From Talinum fruticosum (Eukaryota > Streptophyta > Magnoliopsida > Caryophyllales > Talinaceae): DNA of 64,000 bases. Location of the stretch: contig JAITYX010000016.1 in the NCBI GenBank assembly GCA_021018815.1, positions 5,037,001 to 5,101,000 of the forward strand, written 5' to 3'. This document shows, piece after piece, positions 23,277-35,730 of this stretch; the stretch's first letter is position 1, and each line of letters opens with the position of its first letter. The notes beneath the pieces were generated by a model that made no database searches, was not told where the DNA came from, and saw nothing but the letters and a program-made list of their open reading frames with translations. A program made the position numbers and the translations under genes.

Positions 23277-25358
23277 TCAACAAAATGGAAGCCCATGACC
23301 AATCGTTGCTCTCACAAGAATGTTCCACGTAACAATAGAAGGCATCACTCCTTTGGTAATGGCATGGCATAAGAAGCCCATGGAATCTGCTATTCTATTG
23401 TGATAACAAAGACCATGCAAGACAATATTATATGAGATGATATCTGGGTTAAGTCCACCTTTTACAATGCAGGCCCAAACTGCACCCCCATTTCACAATC
23501 ACCAAGTTTATAAAACCCCTCCATAAGAGTGTTGAAGGTAATGAGGTTTGGCATACAGTTACGCTGCCTCATCATTGAGAACAGTTGCATTGCATCTTCT
23601 AGTCTGCTAGAAGAGCAAAGTCCATGAATAATGATATTGTGCATGGTTACATCTGGCTCAGGACCTTTTTCAAGAACTTGGTACCAGAGCTTAAGTGCCA
23701 TGTCAATTTTTCCAGTTTGAACAAGACCATCCATTAAAAGGCTATATGTCATCACATCTGGCTTAAGACCTCTCTCCAGCATTTCCCTGAGAAGTATACT
23801 CGCATCATCCATTCTTAGTGACTTGCAAAAAGCATTTAGCAAGGTGTTAAATGTAACAGATGTTGGCAAGCAACCTTTATTAACCATTTCCTTCAAAAGC
23901 TCAACGGCCTCCTTAATTTTAGAGGCACGGATATACCCATTAATTAGGGCATTGAAGACATAAGAATTCAATTTATGTCCGCGGCTAAACATACTATCCA
24001 GTAGACCAAGTGCTTCATCCAATCTCCCTTCTTTACATAATCCATCAATTAAAGATGTATAGGCGCATGCATCAACCTTGCCCCCATTTTCTGCCATGTT
24101 TAAGATTGTCAATGCCTTATTCAAGAAACCATTTTTACACAATCCACGAATCAGCACTCCATAAGTTGTTGAATCTGCACTAGAATCCTTCTCCAGTAGA
24201 AGTTTCCAAACGGATAGTGCTTCATCCACCTTCCTGTTTTCAAGCAAGCCTTTAATGAAGATATTAAAACTAACAATATTATAGTTAAGCTTTTTCCTCA
24301 TCAAATCCCATAACTTGAAGGATTCTTCAATCATCCTAGCCCTGCAATAACCATTAAGCATTGTGTTATATGTGGTGACATCAGGTTGAACACCACTCTC
24401 AACCATCGAAGCAAAGATCTTTGAACCCTCATCCACATTCCCGGACTTACAAAGTCCATCAATTAAACTACTGTACGTAAAGGCATCCAATTTACGCTCA
24501 TTTTTCTCCATCCTGCGCCACAACTCTAAACTTTTCCTAATATCCCGCATTTGATCAAACCATTTATCATAACATTGTAGGTAACCACATTTGGGAAAAT
24601 CGAAGAATTTCTCACCAGCTTATCCCAAAGCTCGTTAGCTTTTCCAACATCCCCAGCTTTAAGGTGCCCATCAATCAAAATATTGTAACAAGTCACATCG
24701 GGGATCACCCCTCTTTCAGGCATTTCATCGAACACCTCCATGGCATTCGATAGTTCACCACATTTCACCAGCCCGCTCATCAAAGTTCCATAACTATAAA
24801 CATCGGGACAAATTTGTTGACTCCACATCCAATCTAAGAGCAATTTCGCATTATCAAACTTACGCCTTCGACACGAAATCTTTATCAAGATGTTGTAAGT
24901 TTCTAAGTCGGGCTTGATGCCCATGTTCTGAAAAGAGTTAAAGAAAGCTTCAGCCATGTCCCACTTATTAGATTCAGCGTAGCAATTCAACATCGAATTG
25001 TAGGACCTTATGCCAGGTTGGCAGCCAAAGATTTGGGTCATGTCGTTGAAAACATCCAAAGCTTGATCAACCATGGAGGTCTTAGTATATGCCTTGATAA
25101 CTGTTAAGGCAACGTCTTCAGAGCAATTACATTTCTGGGTTCGTATTAAATTGACAATACGAGTGACGTGGTTGACGAGATTGGGATCGGTGGTGAGGCG
25201 GCGGAGGATGTGGTGGTATACGGTGGCATTGTGGGTGTAGTTCAGGTGGCGGGTTGCGGAGTCGAAGAGAGAGAGAGCGGTCTTGGCGCTCTTCTGCAAC
25301 TTGAGGAGTTTAAGAAGCTTCTTTGGACAAAGATGGAGGGAAGTCCAGGTCCAGCCAT
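23277..25358 (-). CDS. Pentatricopeptide repeat protein, At3g09060 orthologue type
   Basis: Intronless P-class PPR protein; such proteins bind organellar RNA. The order of repeats matches Arabidopsis At3g09060: 'LFDSATRHLNYTHNATVYHH', 'IFGCQPGIRSYNSMLN', 'ERGVIPDVTCYNILIDG', repeated 'YSSLIDGLCKSGN' units, and the C-terminal 'NPDIISYNIV...MPSIVTWNILVRA'. As written the gene is broken in three places, each lacking one base: A runs at 25322-25331 just after the ATG, C3 at 24544-24546, and A3 at 23477-23479. The span is 2,082 nt; adding three bases gives 2,085 nt and 694 residues, against about 687 in Arabidopsis. The ATG at 25358 is chosen because it restores 'KKLLKLLK' aligned with the homologue. 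No editing DYW domain is seen. Confidence 0.88.
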
Positions 25359-25584
25359 TCTGAGCCTAATAGTTGGGAGGGAGGGGTTCATCTTGGACGA
25401 AATGGGCACCAAGGAAAACCATATTCTTGCAAAATCAAAGTCGCTTTCTCACAAACCAATCACAAAACCAAACCAGGCAAAGCAATGTGATCAAATGAAT
25501 TAGCTGGTAACGAGATCAAGCAAAAGCAATGACTAAAGTTGGAGGTAGGGTGAGAGGCAGAGAGAGGGGGTGTTCACGTTCTCA

Positions 25585-25697
25585 GAAAGCAGGACACTGA
25601 CGGCAGTCAGGGCGGCAGAGAGGGGGGCATTAAAAGGAAATTTACATTTTTAAGTCACATTTAAGTCGCAAATGAACCAGCAACCTCTCCCTTATAA
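25585..25697. repeat. Right copy of the ~110-bp direct repeat
   Basis: Matches 22051-22160. It lies 230 bp upstream of the PPR start and is probably the original location, since the left copy is joined to a truncated gene. Confidence 0.75.
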
Positions 25698-26325
25698 TCT
25701 GAACCACCTTTGTATGTATCTCATTGCAGTGAATCTTGTAATCCTACACGAAAGAAAAATACAACAAATAAAAAGCACAACTTAGAAGAGCCATGCCATG
25801 TTATACATTCAGAGCTACATCATAGTAATTTGCCACAATATGCTCAACCACGCTCTCTGAGGCCAAAACACTTGCTCAACTCTCTCTTCCTGGCAGCTCA
25901 ATTAGTGGCCAAATACATCACCAGTGGCCAAATACATCACCAGAGAACTGGGGCGGGGAGGGGGAGTGCTTGTGTTGAAAACATCGGTTCTCCGTGTATT
26001 AGGATGAAATGCAATTAAAAGATAAGTTTCTACAGAAGCTGAACTATGGCAACTAGTGGTCAAAATTCAGCCACCTATGGTCCGAAGTATAATATGAATG
26101 TAGCTAAACATGAAGACAAGATTACATATCTGTTTCAGGGAGAAAAAGATTTGCTGGGGAGATGTCAAATATCTACCCATAGAGATGATTATGACAAAAA
26201 AGATGATTAGCATAAATGAACAAAGTGAATTCTAGCAATGAACAAGCTAATCCTAACATTTGGTGGGTGTGTTAGCATAAAAGATGATTAGCATCACTCT
26301 CCCTTAGTCTCTACGTATTCATATC
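25698..26325. other. Intergenic DNA with a short tandem duplication
   Basis: No gene is supported. Around 25901-25940 the 19-mer 'agtggccaaatacatcacc' occurs twice in tandem. Reading frames are short and unlike known families. Confidence 0.45.
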
Positions 26326-26329
26326 CCGA

Positions 26330-26800
26330 GCCATATCCTTCTTCACTCCTAGATAATAACTAAAATTGTGTCTAATCACTTCATCTCATCTTTAATTTCT
26401 TAGGCATTCCTCATCCTATCCTACACTCTAGAAGGTTAATACTTTCATACCTCCTCACCAGTGCTTCTGTGCTCCTTATCTTAACATGCCCACATCAGCT
26501 AAGTCGAATCTGTCTCATATTATCCTCTCACTCCTATTCTAACTTTATTCATTTATGATTATATCCAATCTCATATGGCCACGTCCATCGATTCATTATT
26601 ATCTCTTGATTGACAATATCTAGACTTGAGACTTCTTGATTGATGAACATTTTGCTACGTACAACAATGCAAGTCATACTACCATACACACACTTTCGTT
26701 TAGATTTTTTACGGGTATTCTTATCATATAATACTCTTGAAGCATTCTTCTATTTTTATCACCCCCTAGTACACAATGTTAATGTCTTCATTACTATCCT
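26330..26800 (-). pseudogene. Relic of an RTE-type LINE (end of reverse transcriptase ORF)
   Basis: Minus-strand translation gives broken pieces such as 'GVIKIEECFKS' and 'DKNTRKKSKRK', followed by a poorly conserved block. They align in order with the common plant RTE motif set W-x-K-W-x-SASGVLCD, (K/R)IP-x-KLKGKFY and AMLYG-ECW. The plus-strand text also has the familiar complementary wording ('tttttacgggtattcttatc', 'acatgcccacatcag'). Heavily mutated with many stops. Confidence 0.5.
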
Positions 26801-27559
26801 CTGGAATCCCACTACGATCAGCTAATCCTAACATATTAGCGTCATAAATTGACAGAATCAAACTTTTCCAAACAAACAAACAAACAAATCACAAGGAGAG
26901 AAATTGACAGAAGAGAGTGAGCATACATACAACCTTTTAGCTGATGATTCTATATAGGGTCCTCTCGAGTTCTTGGGCTTAAGGACAAGTGGTGAAATTC
27001 AGACTAGGATTATTCAACCACCAGAGTCCTCAATAATAGGCACTGATAGTGCCAAGCAAACCATTGGGCCCATAGAAACTGAAATTGAATTCATTCGCTA
27101 TGTAAATTTCAGCTTTCACCGATTTTTAAATACAGAATCTAATAAAACTGTTCTCTGTAATTCCATAATTCAAGAGTCTTCTTCCCCACACCCTCCCTAG
27201 CAATAAGGCTTTCAACAGTATGAATTCGATTTATATATTTATATTTATCGGCCCTCGAGGCCTCAACAAACTAGAAAGATCAACAAACTATAAATTTTTC
27301 TGGGTAGGGATGAACAGAAGCTCAACTAGTATCTACTTAGCATAGCTTTATCTTCAAGAAGAACCCTCAAATCATTTTCACACAAAATACTAACAAATTC
27401 ACCAAACAAATGAAGATATCCAACATAAAAGCACAAACCCAATTCAAAACAGCCAAGAATGAGTTCAACTACAACTCGAATTTCGAAAAAATACAAAGGC
27501 TGTTTCTTCATTGACGCAACAGCAAGTTGAAGCCAAAAGCAGAGGTGCAAGCAAGTACC

Positions 27560-27905
27560 TGAGGAGTGGGAGCAGAAGGAAAGAGGCGCTGGCCAAATTA
27601 GGGTTTCGGCGGAAGTTTCGTTGCCTCGTCAAACGGCCTCGCTATATCCGACTTATGCTTATTCAATATCTCACAGTAATTCGAACTCAAATCCAAATTA
27701 GGCTTTCGGCGGAAGCAGATAGACAGAGATGGCGGAAGAGCGACGGCTAGAGAGAGAGAGCGGGGAAGGGGGACGATGGAGCAGCAAAAACACGATGGAC
27801 AGAGAGAGGGACAGAGCGTGTTGAGAGTTGCCTCTTGAAACACGATGGACAGAGAGAGGGTTAATGGTGGCCCGATTACCCACCCAGTCCTGACCCAAAA
27901 GTTCA
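27560..27905 (-). promoter_or_regulatory. Possible orphan 5' UTR exon / promoter
   Basis: On the minus strand a CT-rich stretch with 'AAACCCTAA' (telo-box, ~27597) ends in CTCAG/GTACTTGC at ~27558, a good donor. This looks like the leader exon of a minus-strand gene; candidates are the PPR gene or the truncated ELMO gene. The 14-mer 'ttaggctttcggcg' and its near twin occur ~100 bp apart, and 'aaacacgatggacagagaga' occurs twice (27787 and 27838). No coding region is seen. Confidence 0.3.
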
Positions 27906-28046
27906 CGTAATTGACGGCTCACTTTATACTCATTCCATTTAAGTCATTAAATGAGTTTTTACCCTATTTATCTATTTAAATCCATTAGACACCCGCTCCA
28001 ATACTCAGGTCTATTTGTGATACACTTGGACACTCATTTGAGGTTT

Positions 28047-29594
28047 TTTTTTACTATAACTTCATCCTCTGTACATACTGTAAAAAAGAAACAAATTTGC
28101 TTTTGATTTGAAACAAAAATTTTCAAGAACTTTAGTTAGTTTGATCAAGTTTTCCTATGAGACAAATGAAAAAATATACCAAAAATTAAATTGCAATGAT
28201 GAGCATCATAGTTATTTCTACTATGATGTATATTATCCAATCACACAGAAATGTCCTCATTATCCTTACAACACCCCTCCAAAAAACAAAGGAAAAAAAA
28301 AGGAAAAGAAAAAATTGTGCAAAGCATGAGATAGAATAAACACCATAGAGCTCCAATACAAATGGAATAAAACCATCCAAATGTGCTCTTTATATGCCCA
28401 AGCTAACATGTAACATTGGCTTGAGCAAATCTCGAAATGGTATCGAACTAGATTAATCAATGAGATCAAATTTGAGCGAGCAACCCCTGGTTGGATCATG
28501 TGTGAACCAAGCCATGGCTGTTGCCAGTATATATCTCATTCCGTTCTTCATCATAGAAAAGAGCTGTGCTGCCTTCCAAAGCCTCCGCATGTGAGGTCCT
28601 ACTGCTAATACAGCCATTGTCCACATATGAATAGTTATCTGCTCTTATCTTGGTCAGGCATTTCCCGGTAGAGATATTACTTACATTAATAGAACCAGCT
28701 GCATGGTGGATGAATCACCAAATTGTATCATATTTACACTCTCAGAAACATCGGAACAGAACAAAGTTGAGGACACTTTGAGCTATTTTATACACCACCA
28801 CTAGTACTAATTCCTAATCTAAGTTGCTAAAACATCAGAAACTGTTAACTTAGGGTCCCTCCCGACATTGGGGTGTGGGAGGGCAGGATGTACACAGTCT
28901 TTTGGGCACAACTAGATTGTAGAGAGGCCTGTTTGCTAGACCCCTGATTTGGAAGGCATTACCATCTACTAATGCACAACGAAAAAATTATGTACAGTTT
29001 AGAGAAATATTTTTTCAGTATAGAGTAATCCTAAACTAAGACAATTGCTCAAGTTTACCTCTTTTGGTTGTCTCCAGTCTAATGACGCCACCACAGAAAA
29101 CTCAAAGATGGAAATTGACCCATAAAATTCTTCTCATGACCCATAGGAGGTAGGTAGTAAAGAAAATCATTCTGGTGATTCAGCAAAAGCAGTGAATCTA
29201 TACGCTGAAACTTTAACTTCTTTTGCCTATTATTAATTAACATTTTATAGAAGAGCATTAATCCATCTCTAAGCTACTACTAACCTCTCGTTTCTGTTAA
29301 ATGAAAGGATTGGGGGAGGGTCTGAGGCTTACCATTTCCTTCAGATATGGGATCTGTTTTGCAATAAGAAATAATAAGATCCAGGTCACTTGTGACAAAT
29401 GTATTGTTTGCGTTGCAGTCAACATGCCACAAAAGGTGGTCCTCGAAAGAAGTAACAAGCTCCCCGCACGAGTTCCACACATCTACTTTGCAGTTCCTGA
29501 TAACCAAGAACAATTGTTTCTCATAGAGAAAGACAAATGATGAGGGAGTCATAAAATCAAATTTGCTGACTTGTGTTAGTACATAATTGTGAAC
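28047..29594. repeat. Segmental duplication, copy B
   Basis: Counterpart of 20537-22053, differing by scattered substitutions and small indels. Here the sequence continues to the right into intron 6 and the 5' exons of the WD40-like gene, so B is the more complete source copy. Confidence 0.9.
28850..28960 (-). mobile_element. Au-like SINE fragment in WD40 copy B
   Basis: Same insert as at 21310-21415 in copy A, at the same intron position. Its presence in A and B but not in C dates the insertion after the split from C and before the A/B duplication. Confidence 0.5.
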
Positions 29595-29969
29595 CTGCAA
29601 ATATAGGTAAGATGCCATTAGCCTAAGGAGTCATAAAGCTTCAACAGAACAGAATCCTGGAACTTGGGCTCGAATAATTCTTTATGTTATTCTTACATCA
29701 AGAATTTGAAGATCCTCATCTTCTTGTTTGATCAGGAGCTTTCCATTAAACAGTTCGGTGAATTCCGCCTTCCTATTCTGATTGATCAGATGGTTGAATG
29801 ATTTCAGAACAGTACCATCCTCAATTGAAAGAATTTTCAGAGGAACATGGCCGGTGCCTTTGGTAAATATCAGCAACATGAAACCTGGACTGCTTACACT
29901 CACAGACAGAGTGAGTGCATATAAGATATAACATGCATTTAATTACCAGAGAAAGCCTTTTCTTTGGGT

Positions 29970-30065
29970 TCAAATCAGCCATAAAGGGCAATAGAATACA
30001 ACCGGGGGGATCAGTAAGACATAATCTACCCATTGCCTCAATCTTTACCACTAGCCCAGAACCTC
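29970..30065 (-). mobile_element. SINE-like fragment in an intron of WD40 copy B
   Basis: Plus-strand text 'agccataaagggcaatagaa' resembles the motif at 10911 and 40481. The minus strand has 'GGGCTAGTGGTAAAG', a good box A, and 'CTTACTGATCCCCCC', a mutated box B, in the right order. Confidence 0.4.
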
Positions 30066-31494
30066 ATTAGCTGAGAAAGCCTTGGATATACCACTGTTTG
30101 GTTCTAGTTTATCTATTTTCTTTTTTCTTGTATGGGAGCTGAATTCATGAACTTTTAAGAAACAGAACAAGAACAATGCCCTCTATAGCCAACCTTTTTG
30201 CTAAAAGGCAAAGCTAAACTAAATGCTAGGAAACAACATTCCAAGACCAAAGTACTTGATGAATGTCAATTCTAAATCCACGATTTCATGGTAAGGAAGC
30301 AGAACACTTTGTTGGATTCATAAAAAACAACAAAAATATGAAGTGATACGACATCAAGGAATTACTATGATATGAATTACGATGATAAGTACCCGAAATC
30401 CAAAACTAGGAAGGAAATTTTCGTTAAAAGGTAAAGAAACCAAAGAGATTACCTGATCTTAATGTCTTGAATATCTTGGTCAGGAATCGAGTACAGCATT
30501 TTATAGTTCTTCAAGTCAAATACTTTGTAAACACTGCAAAAATGAACACAAATTAAGCCATGAGCCATCCATTCATAATATACAAGAGAACTAACAACAT
30601 CCTAGAAGCAACAACAAGTGCAAATCCTGAACAATTACCTGTTTTGAGGGGAATAAGTGAGCACCTTTCCATTCACATCATCAAACTCTACATAGCCTGG
30701 CCATTTCAGCGACTCTGACTCAAAAGTGCAGAACCAGCATCAGGTTTTCCCCTCTTTATGTATCTAGGAAATTTGAATAGACACCAAGTAAGAAATGGCA
30801 CAAACAAGCTAATTACAGAGAAGACAGGAAAACAGAAACACAAGCCTTCAGCACTTAATTTTCTTGTTTCATATATTTTCATAGCCTTTTTCTTTAAAAT
30901 CCTTGATAACACTCTCAATTTGAGGAGGAAACATAAAGCTAGATAGAAGGTCTACACACTCGATCATTGTTGTTCTGCACTTCAAACAGCTGAAATTGTC
31001 AGAAGCACAAACAGAAACTGTGATAAGGGAATCGTTTTATTTGTTGTAGAACAAACTTCTTATAATTTCATCAGGACTGACATTCAGAAAGCATGTCCTC
31101 TGGTTTGTTTCTGCAATCACAGCTACATCCCATTTTAGCCCGATTTCTATTAGCGAGACACTAACTAAGCGGAGGCCAGTTAAATTGTACGCTATGCCAC
31201 TTACCTCGGCTATACGCTGCACAAATGCCAGACTTTGCAAGAGCAAAGACAATGCCGTGCGCTGCTACAATTTCACTAATTTCGGATCTCTGAGATGAAT
31301 AAGGTAATAACATAGGGCAGCGCCTTCTGGGATCATATATATCATACTCTTGCTGAGGAAAAGGTCGAAGAAAGTAAGAATATACACAAACTGATATCAT
31401 TAGAACAGAGAAACAAAGGGAGAGGACATCAGAATATCACACATAAGTTAAGTGTCCCTCATCTGAAAGTTTTGATGAAAAGGGCCAAGATATC

Positions 31495-31623
31495 ATTAGT
31501 GAGTTACTCCTCCTATTGCAATTGACTTTAGGATGGAACCTCAATTGAGCTCTTGATATATCATATTAGTGGGCTAGTCCTCTTATTGCAATTGACTTTA
31601 GGATGGAACCTCCATTGAGCTTA
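31495..31623. repeat. 70-bp tandem duplication
   Basis: Two units (31495-31564 and 31565-31623) share 'attagtg...', 'attgcaattgactttaggat' and 'ggaacctc.attgagct'. They lie in intron 1 of WD40 copy B. Confidence 0.8.
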
Positions 31624-32199
31624 TTGTCATGGACTTCGGGTCAACTAAGTTTCCCTCCTTTGATTTCCCCAACAAAGGATATTTAGCTGTAGCATATTGT
31701 TTCATTTTATGATGCGTTATACCATTATTGCTTCAACTCAACATATTATTACGGTTATTTGTGATACAGTTGGACACCCATTTAACGCTTTTCCTTCTCC
31801 TGTTCCCGTCCAGGTACTTTATCCCATCAAACTCCCCCCAAAAAAAAAACAATAAAAGAAAAAAAAACCATAGCAGTATAGCACTAAACTTTTTATATCA
31901 AAGACTTGACTGAAAATATACTGATCACTTCATCCACACCCTACTCTAGCATACTATCTGACCCAGATATTAAAAAAATAAAAATAAATCTCCAGAAAGA
32001 TGAGGCAGTTTTGGAATAAGCATTTAATTAAGAAGCTAAACTCATGGCGATCAAATTGCTTATAATCATCACGGAAAAAGGAGAAGACCCAACCACTAAA
32101 AGCTCCGGAAAGGGGCGAAAACGCTCACCTGCAATCGAATGTTGCGGAATCGCTCTTCCGAGGGGAGGGACTGGGAAGTGTCCATGGCGTCAGTAGTTC

Positions 32200-33765
32200 A
32201 GTCAACTCTCTGGGTCTCTCTTTCTCTCCACAATGGAGACGTTGATCGCGCGGCACCTTTATCTTTCCTTTTTTTTTAAAAAAAAACCCTATATGTATAA
32301 ATTAATTAATTAATCAAAATGGAAACCAACCCTCTTCTACTATTACCACATGTGACTTACATAATTTGTCATTTTTTATTTTTGTTATACTTAGTATTAC
32401 TTCTTATTCTATTTAACTTTAGGCCTATTCGAATTTATATATAAAACGCACATAAAAAGAAACATTAAGAGAAACGAACATAAACGAACTTAAAAGAGCG
32501 AGAAACAAACATGAACAAACTTAAATGATCGAAATGAACAAAAACAAACACAAAAGAACATAAAATATAAATAAATTCTGTTTTTCATGTAAAGTCGAAT
32601 ATACCCTTAGTTTATAGATTTACAACTCATTACATTTTCTTAGAACTCATTATTATAACTTCTTATTACTAACTTTACAAATATCTTACAACTCCTTACA
32701 ACTCCTTACCGCAAAGCTTACAACTCCTTACAACCTTACAACTCCTTATTACAAATCTTACAACTCTTTACAACCTTACAACTCCTTACCACCGAAAGAA
32801 ACATAGTCTTAGAAGAGTCTTGAATATTTGATATGCTCGACGAATGTAAATGATACCTTAATCCAATTAACCTTATTTGTAAAAATCTATTATACACACA
32901 ATTCTATAATTGTGAAAAATTATAGATAAAAAAGGTAAATCTTGCATCATTTATGAGTTGTTACACCCTTTCATTATTCAAATAAACTTTTTTAAAAAAT
33001 AATACATAATAATACTTAAAATTAAATATAGTAAGATATTTATCATTTTGCTACTATAAATTTTACAAGTGTATATGCATACACTATAAACAAAGCCTTA
33101 AAATCGGATCGATAAGAGCACAAATATAGCTATATGTGATTTGACACAGGGTTAGACAACCAATTTAGGGGCCGTTTGATTCAACTAGGTCGGAATGGAA
33201 TGAAATCGGGAATAAAACTAAGGGGTATAGGAATGGATTTTAATTCCTAATTTTCGTTGTTTGGTTCAACTAAGGAATGAGCTTAATATATCATTTATTC
33301 TCATACCTATTATTTGGTTTGTCCAAATATCAATCTTTGATAATTTAAATTTGTATCTTTTTTTAATATTTTAATTTTTTTTAATTATAAATATTTCATA
33401 CACCATCACCAAATTACAAGATCTATAGTATTGTATTTAATATTATAAAGCTTTGACAACATACAATTTACAAATTACCGTAATTATAATATCTCAAATA
33501 CGAGAAGATATAAAAATATCAATGTTCAAAACTTAAAGTGGCACCAAGGATATAGTTTAATGTGATTGTCAAGAAATCATACTTAAAAGGCTTAAATCCT
33601 CATATTTACCACATAATTGTATTTTATGAAAAAAATGCCAAAACAAAAATATTGATGGAGGCTTGTATCTAACTAGAATATGAAAGAATTGGACATGGCA
33701 TCGTATTTGACTCATCGTGTTTGTTAAAGAAAAAAGTGAAATGAAAAAGGAACAACGACAACAAA

Positions 33766-33767
<2 letters not shown>
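32200..33767. other. Intergenic DNA with a 'ttacaactcc' minisatellite and a lone MITE-like end
   Basis: At 32617-32800 there are many degenerate copies of a ten-base unit 'ttacaactcc', related to the array at 12419-12580. Around 33168 begins 'ggggccgtttgattcaac', typical of plant MITE termini, but I found no matching opposite end. No gene is supported. Confidence 0.45.

Positions 33768-33807
<40 letters not shown>
33768..33807. repeat. (AT)20 microsatellite
   Basis: Forty bases of uninterrupted AT dinucleotides. Confidence 0.95.
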
Positions 33808-33810
<3 letters not shown>

Positions 33811-34548
33811 ATAAAACCCATTCGTAAAGATAGGGATTTAGGTAAATCTAAGTATAAGTGGTATGAGTAAACTCATTCAACAAATTGAAAATCTTGTTTG
33901 CATAGCTGTAAGATCAAATCTTCACCTTTTAAAATTTTTTCTTCTAAGGTTACAAATGAGTCTAACCCCAAACTCGGAATATCTTATATGCTCTCGAAAA
34001 TATTTACTTCTCGTTATATGTCACGAAATTGTTGGACAAACGGCGAAATAGGGGTGAATTTTGTGGGACTAATCTTCTTTTCTCTCTCTTGGGAGTATAT
34101 GCTCCCATAAGTATTTCAGAATTTATACCCCAAACTTCAACACACAGACACACGAGTTCTAGCTTCGAACCTCATGGAGTCCCTTCCATCTAGGAGGTCT
34201 CAGCTTTGAATCTTGAATGAAAGAGGAACTTTTACCTCAAAAGCCCTTCGAATCTGGTTGTCCGGGGCCAAAACATGTTTACTCCATTGAATCTAACCCT
34301 GAATAAAAGGTTCGATTTATTATAACTAAAAGAAAAGGTCAAGCTTTTGACCCAACAGACTCTCAAAGCCAGGTCATGTTGAGTCAAGTTGTTTATGAGG
34401 CTAACCCACCTGGATGTAGTTTTATCATCATTGATTTAATCGTCTGAACTTTACAGATCCCACAACTAATGGTATTCACATCTATAACATTGTGTACTCA
34501 GTTGGGTTTTTCCAATACTAGCAAGACATTTTCAACAACTCCTTCTAT

Positions 34549-34980
34549 TGAGCTTGCTAAGGCTTGGCTCGGATGCTCGGGCTCGAGTCAAATCAAACCC
34601 AAGCCAGCTCGAAGGCATACTGAGCCAAGCCCGAGCTCAGGAATGGCTTGGATCCGCTTAACTCGGTTTGATTCGATTTAGGCTAGGTAGTTCATTTTTT
34701 CTAAAAATAATTGTGTAAAAAGTATAAAATTACCATTAAAATCATTAAAATTTCATTCAAACCCTTATTTTTTGAATCTAATACAAAAATATAGAATTTA
34801 ACTTCGATTATATCTTTTAATTTAGAAAAATTTTAAGCACATTAATAATAAAAACAATAACCAAGTCTAAGCCTCGAGCTTGAGCCATCCGAGTCAAACC
34901 CGAGCGTAAACTTCAAAGACTTGACTAGCTCCAAGCCGAGCTAAAATATGACTGAGCCGAGCCTAGAATAATATGTATGT
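34549..34980. repeat. Inverted 'GAGCTCGGCTCG'-type repeat element
   Basis: Both ends are rich in 'gctcggctc'-like and 'aagccgagct'-like words (34550-34690 and 34860-34975). The right block read in reverse complement resembles the left block ('aggctcggctcagtc', 'cgctcgggtttgactcgg'). The centre is AT-rich. This is a common foldback-like repeat in angiosperm genomes; family unknown. Confidence 0.4.
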
Positions 34981-35730
34981 TGACAACTCAAGTTGAGGTA
35001 AGGCGGAAATAAACCTGTCGTATAAATTGACCAAATCTATAAGTCTTATCTTTGGGAAAAAAAAAATATAAGTCTCAATTTGAAAATTATTCTAGATATT
35101 GAATGTACAATTTTTAATTCAATACTTAAACAAAGGCAATTAGAATGACCAAGTCATATCCAACTAATCAAGTCAAAGTAATCAATGTTTAAATTTAACA
35201 ATCTTATCTTTAGTTTTTTGTTAGTCTTTGCTGAAATAAAGTACCCTCAAGAAATGAATCAAACACTTATCATTTTATCATCATCCAGCAGAGCTTTTGT
35301 GGATTGGAACTGAAGGCATAATTACTGCCAAACTTCATCTTGCCCTCCTTATCCATGATTATGGATAGGATGAAATTGACAAGCATATAATACCAAAGTC
35401 CCCTACAATCTTGAAACATTGATTGAACAAAAATCACCATGGCAAGAAACGAAATGTGAAAGGGTTACATTTATGCACATAATATTCAACAAATGTCCTT
35501 ATTATATGTGTGGTCCTATATGTATTCTACTAGCAAATCAAATAAAACTAAAATATAACCCCAAGTATATATCGCTGGCAAAATTCCATCCGTCCAGAAA
35601 AATCGAGTCTGGCCATAATTTTTTTGAATTTTAAATTCAAACATAAATTTTTTATTTGTGTTATCCGAATCCAATTTCAACCCGAATTTGACCTAGTTCA
35701 AATTATCCGACCTAGAAAAAAAATAAAAAT
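34981..35730. other. Intergenic DNA upstream of the amylase gene
   Basis: No gene, RNA or repeat recognised. Confidence 0.5.

Larger units (their letters stand above)
28496..32185 (-). pseudogene. WD40-like gene, copy B (eight exons, probably non-functional)
   Basis: Same exon structure as copy C: 32185-32129 ('MDTSQSLPSEERFRNIRLQ'), 31352-31205, 31110-30960, 30763-30639, 30533-30453, 29889-29697, 29594-29333 and 28698-28496, all with GT-AG borders. Exon lengths equal those of copy C, apart from a longer exon 1, three codons fewer in exon 7, one base fewer in exon 4 and a last exon cut short by an early stop. Exon 3 has an in-frame TAA at 31037-31039 where copy C has Asn, which truncates the protein near residue 90. 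Exon 4 lacks one base in A4 at 30722-30725. The last exon stops at TGA in place of the Trp of 'HVWSN'. The TAA is a substitution, so decay looks real; it could still be transcribed. Confidence 0.8.

Noticed and set aside
23157..23370. Minus-strand 70-residue frame with hydrophobic stretch
   Set aside because: Out-of-frame reading of the true PPR C-terminus, which is readable in another frame as 'MPSIVTWNILVRA'.
29301..29540. Plus-strand 79-residue frame
   Set aside because: Exact antisense of exon 7 of WD40 copy B.
33168..33300. MITE terminus 'ggggccgtttgattcaac'
   Set aside because: No matching inverted end or target duplication found; kept only as a note in the intergenic entry.
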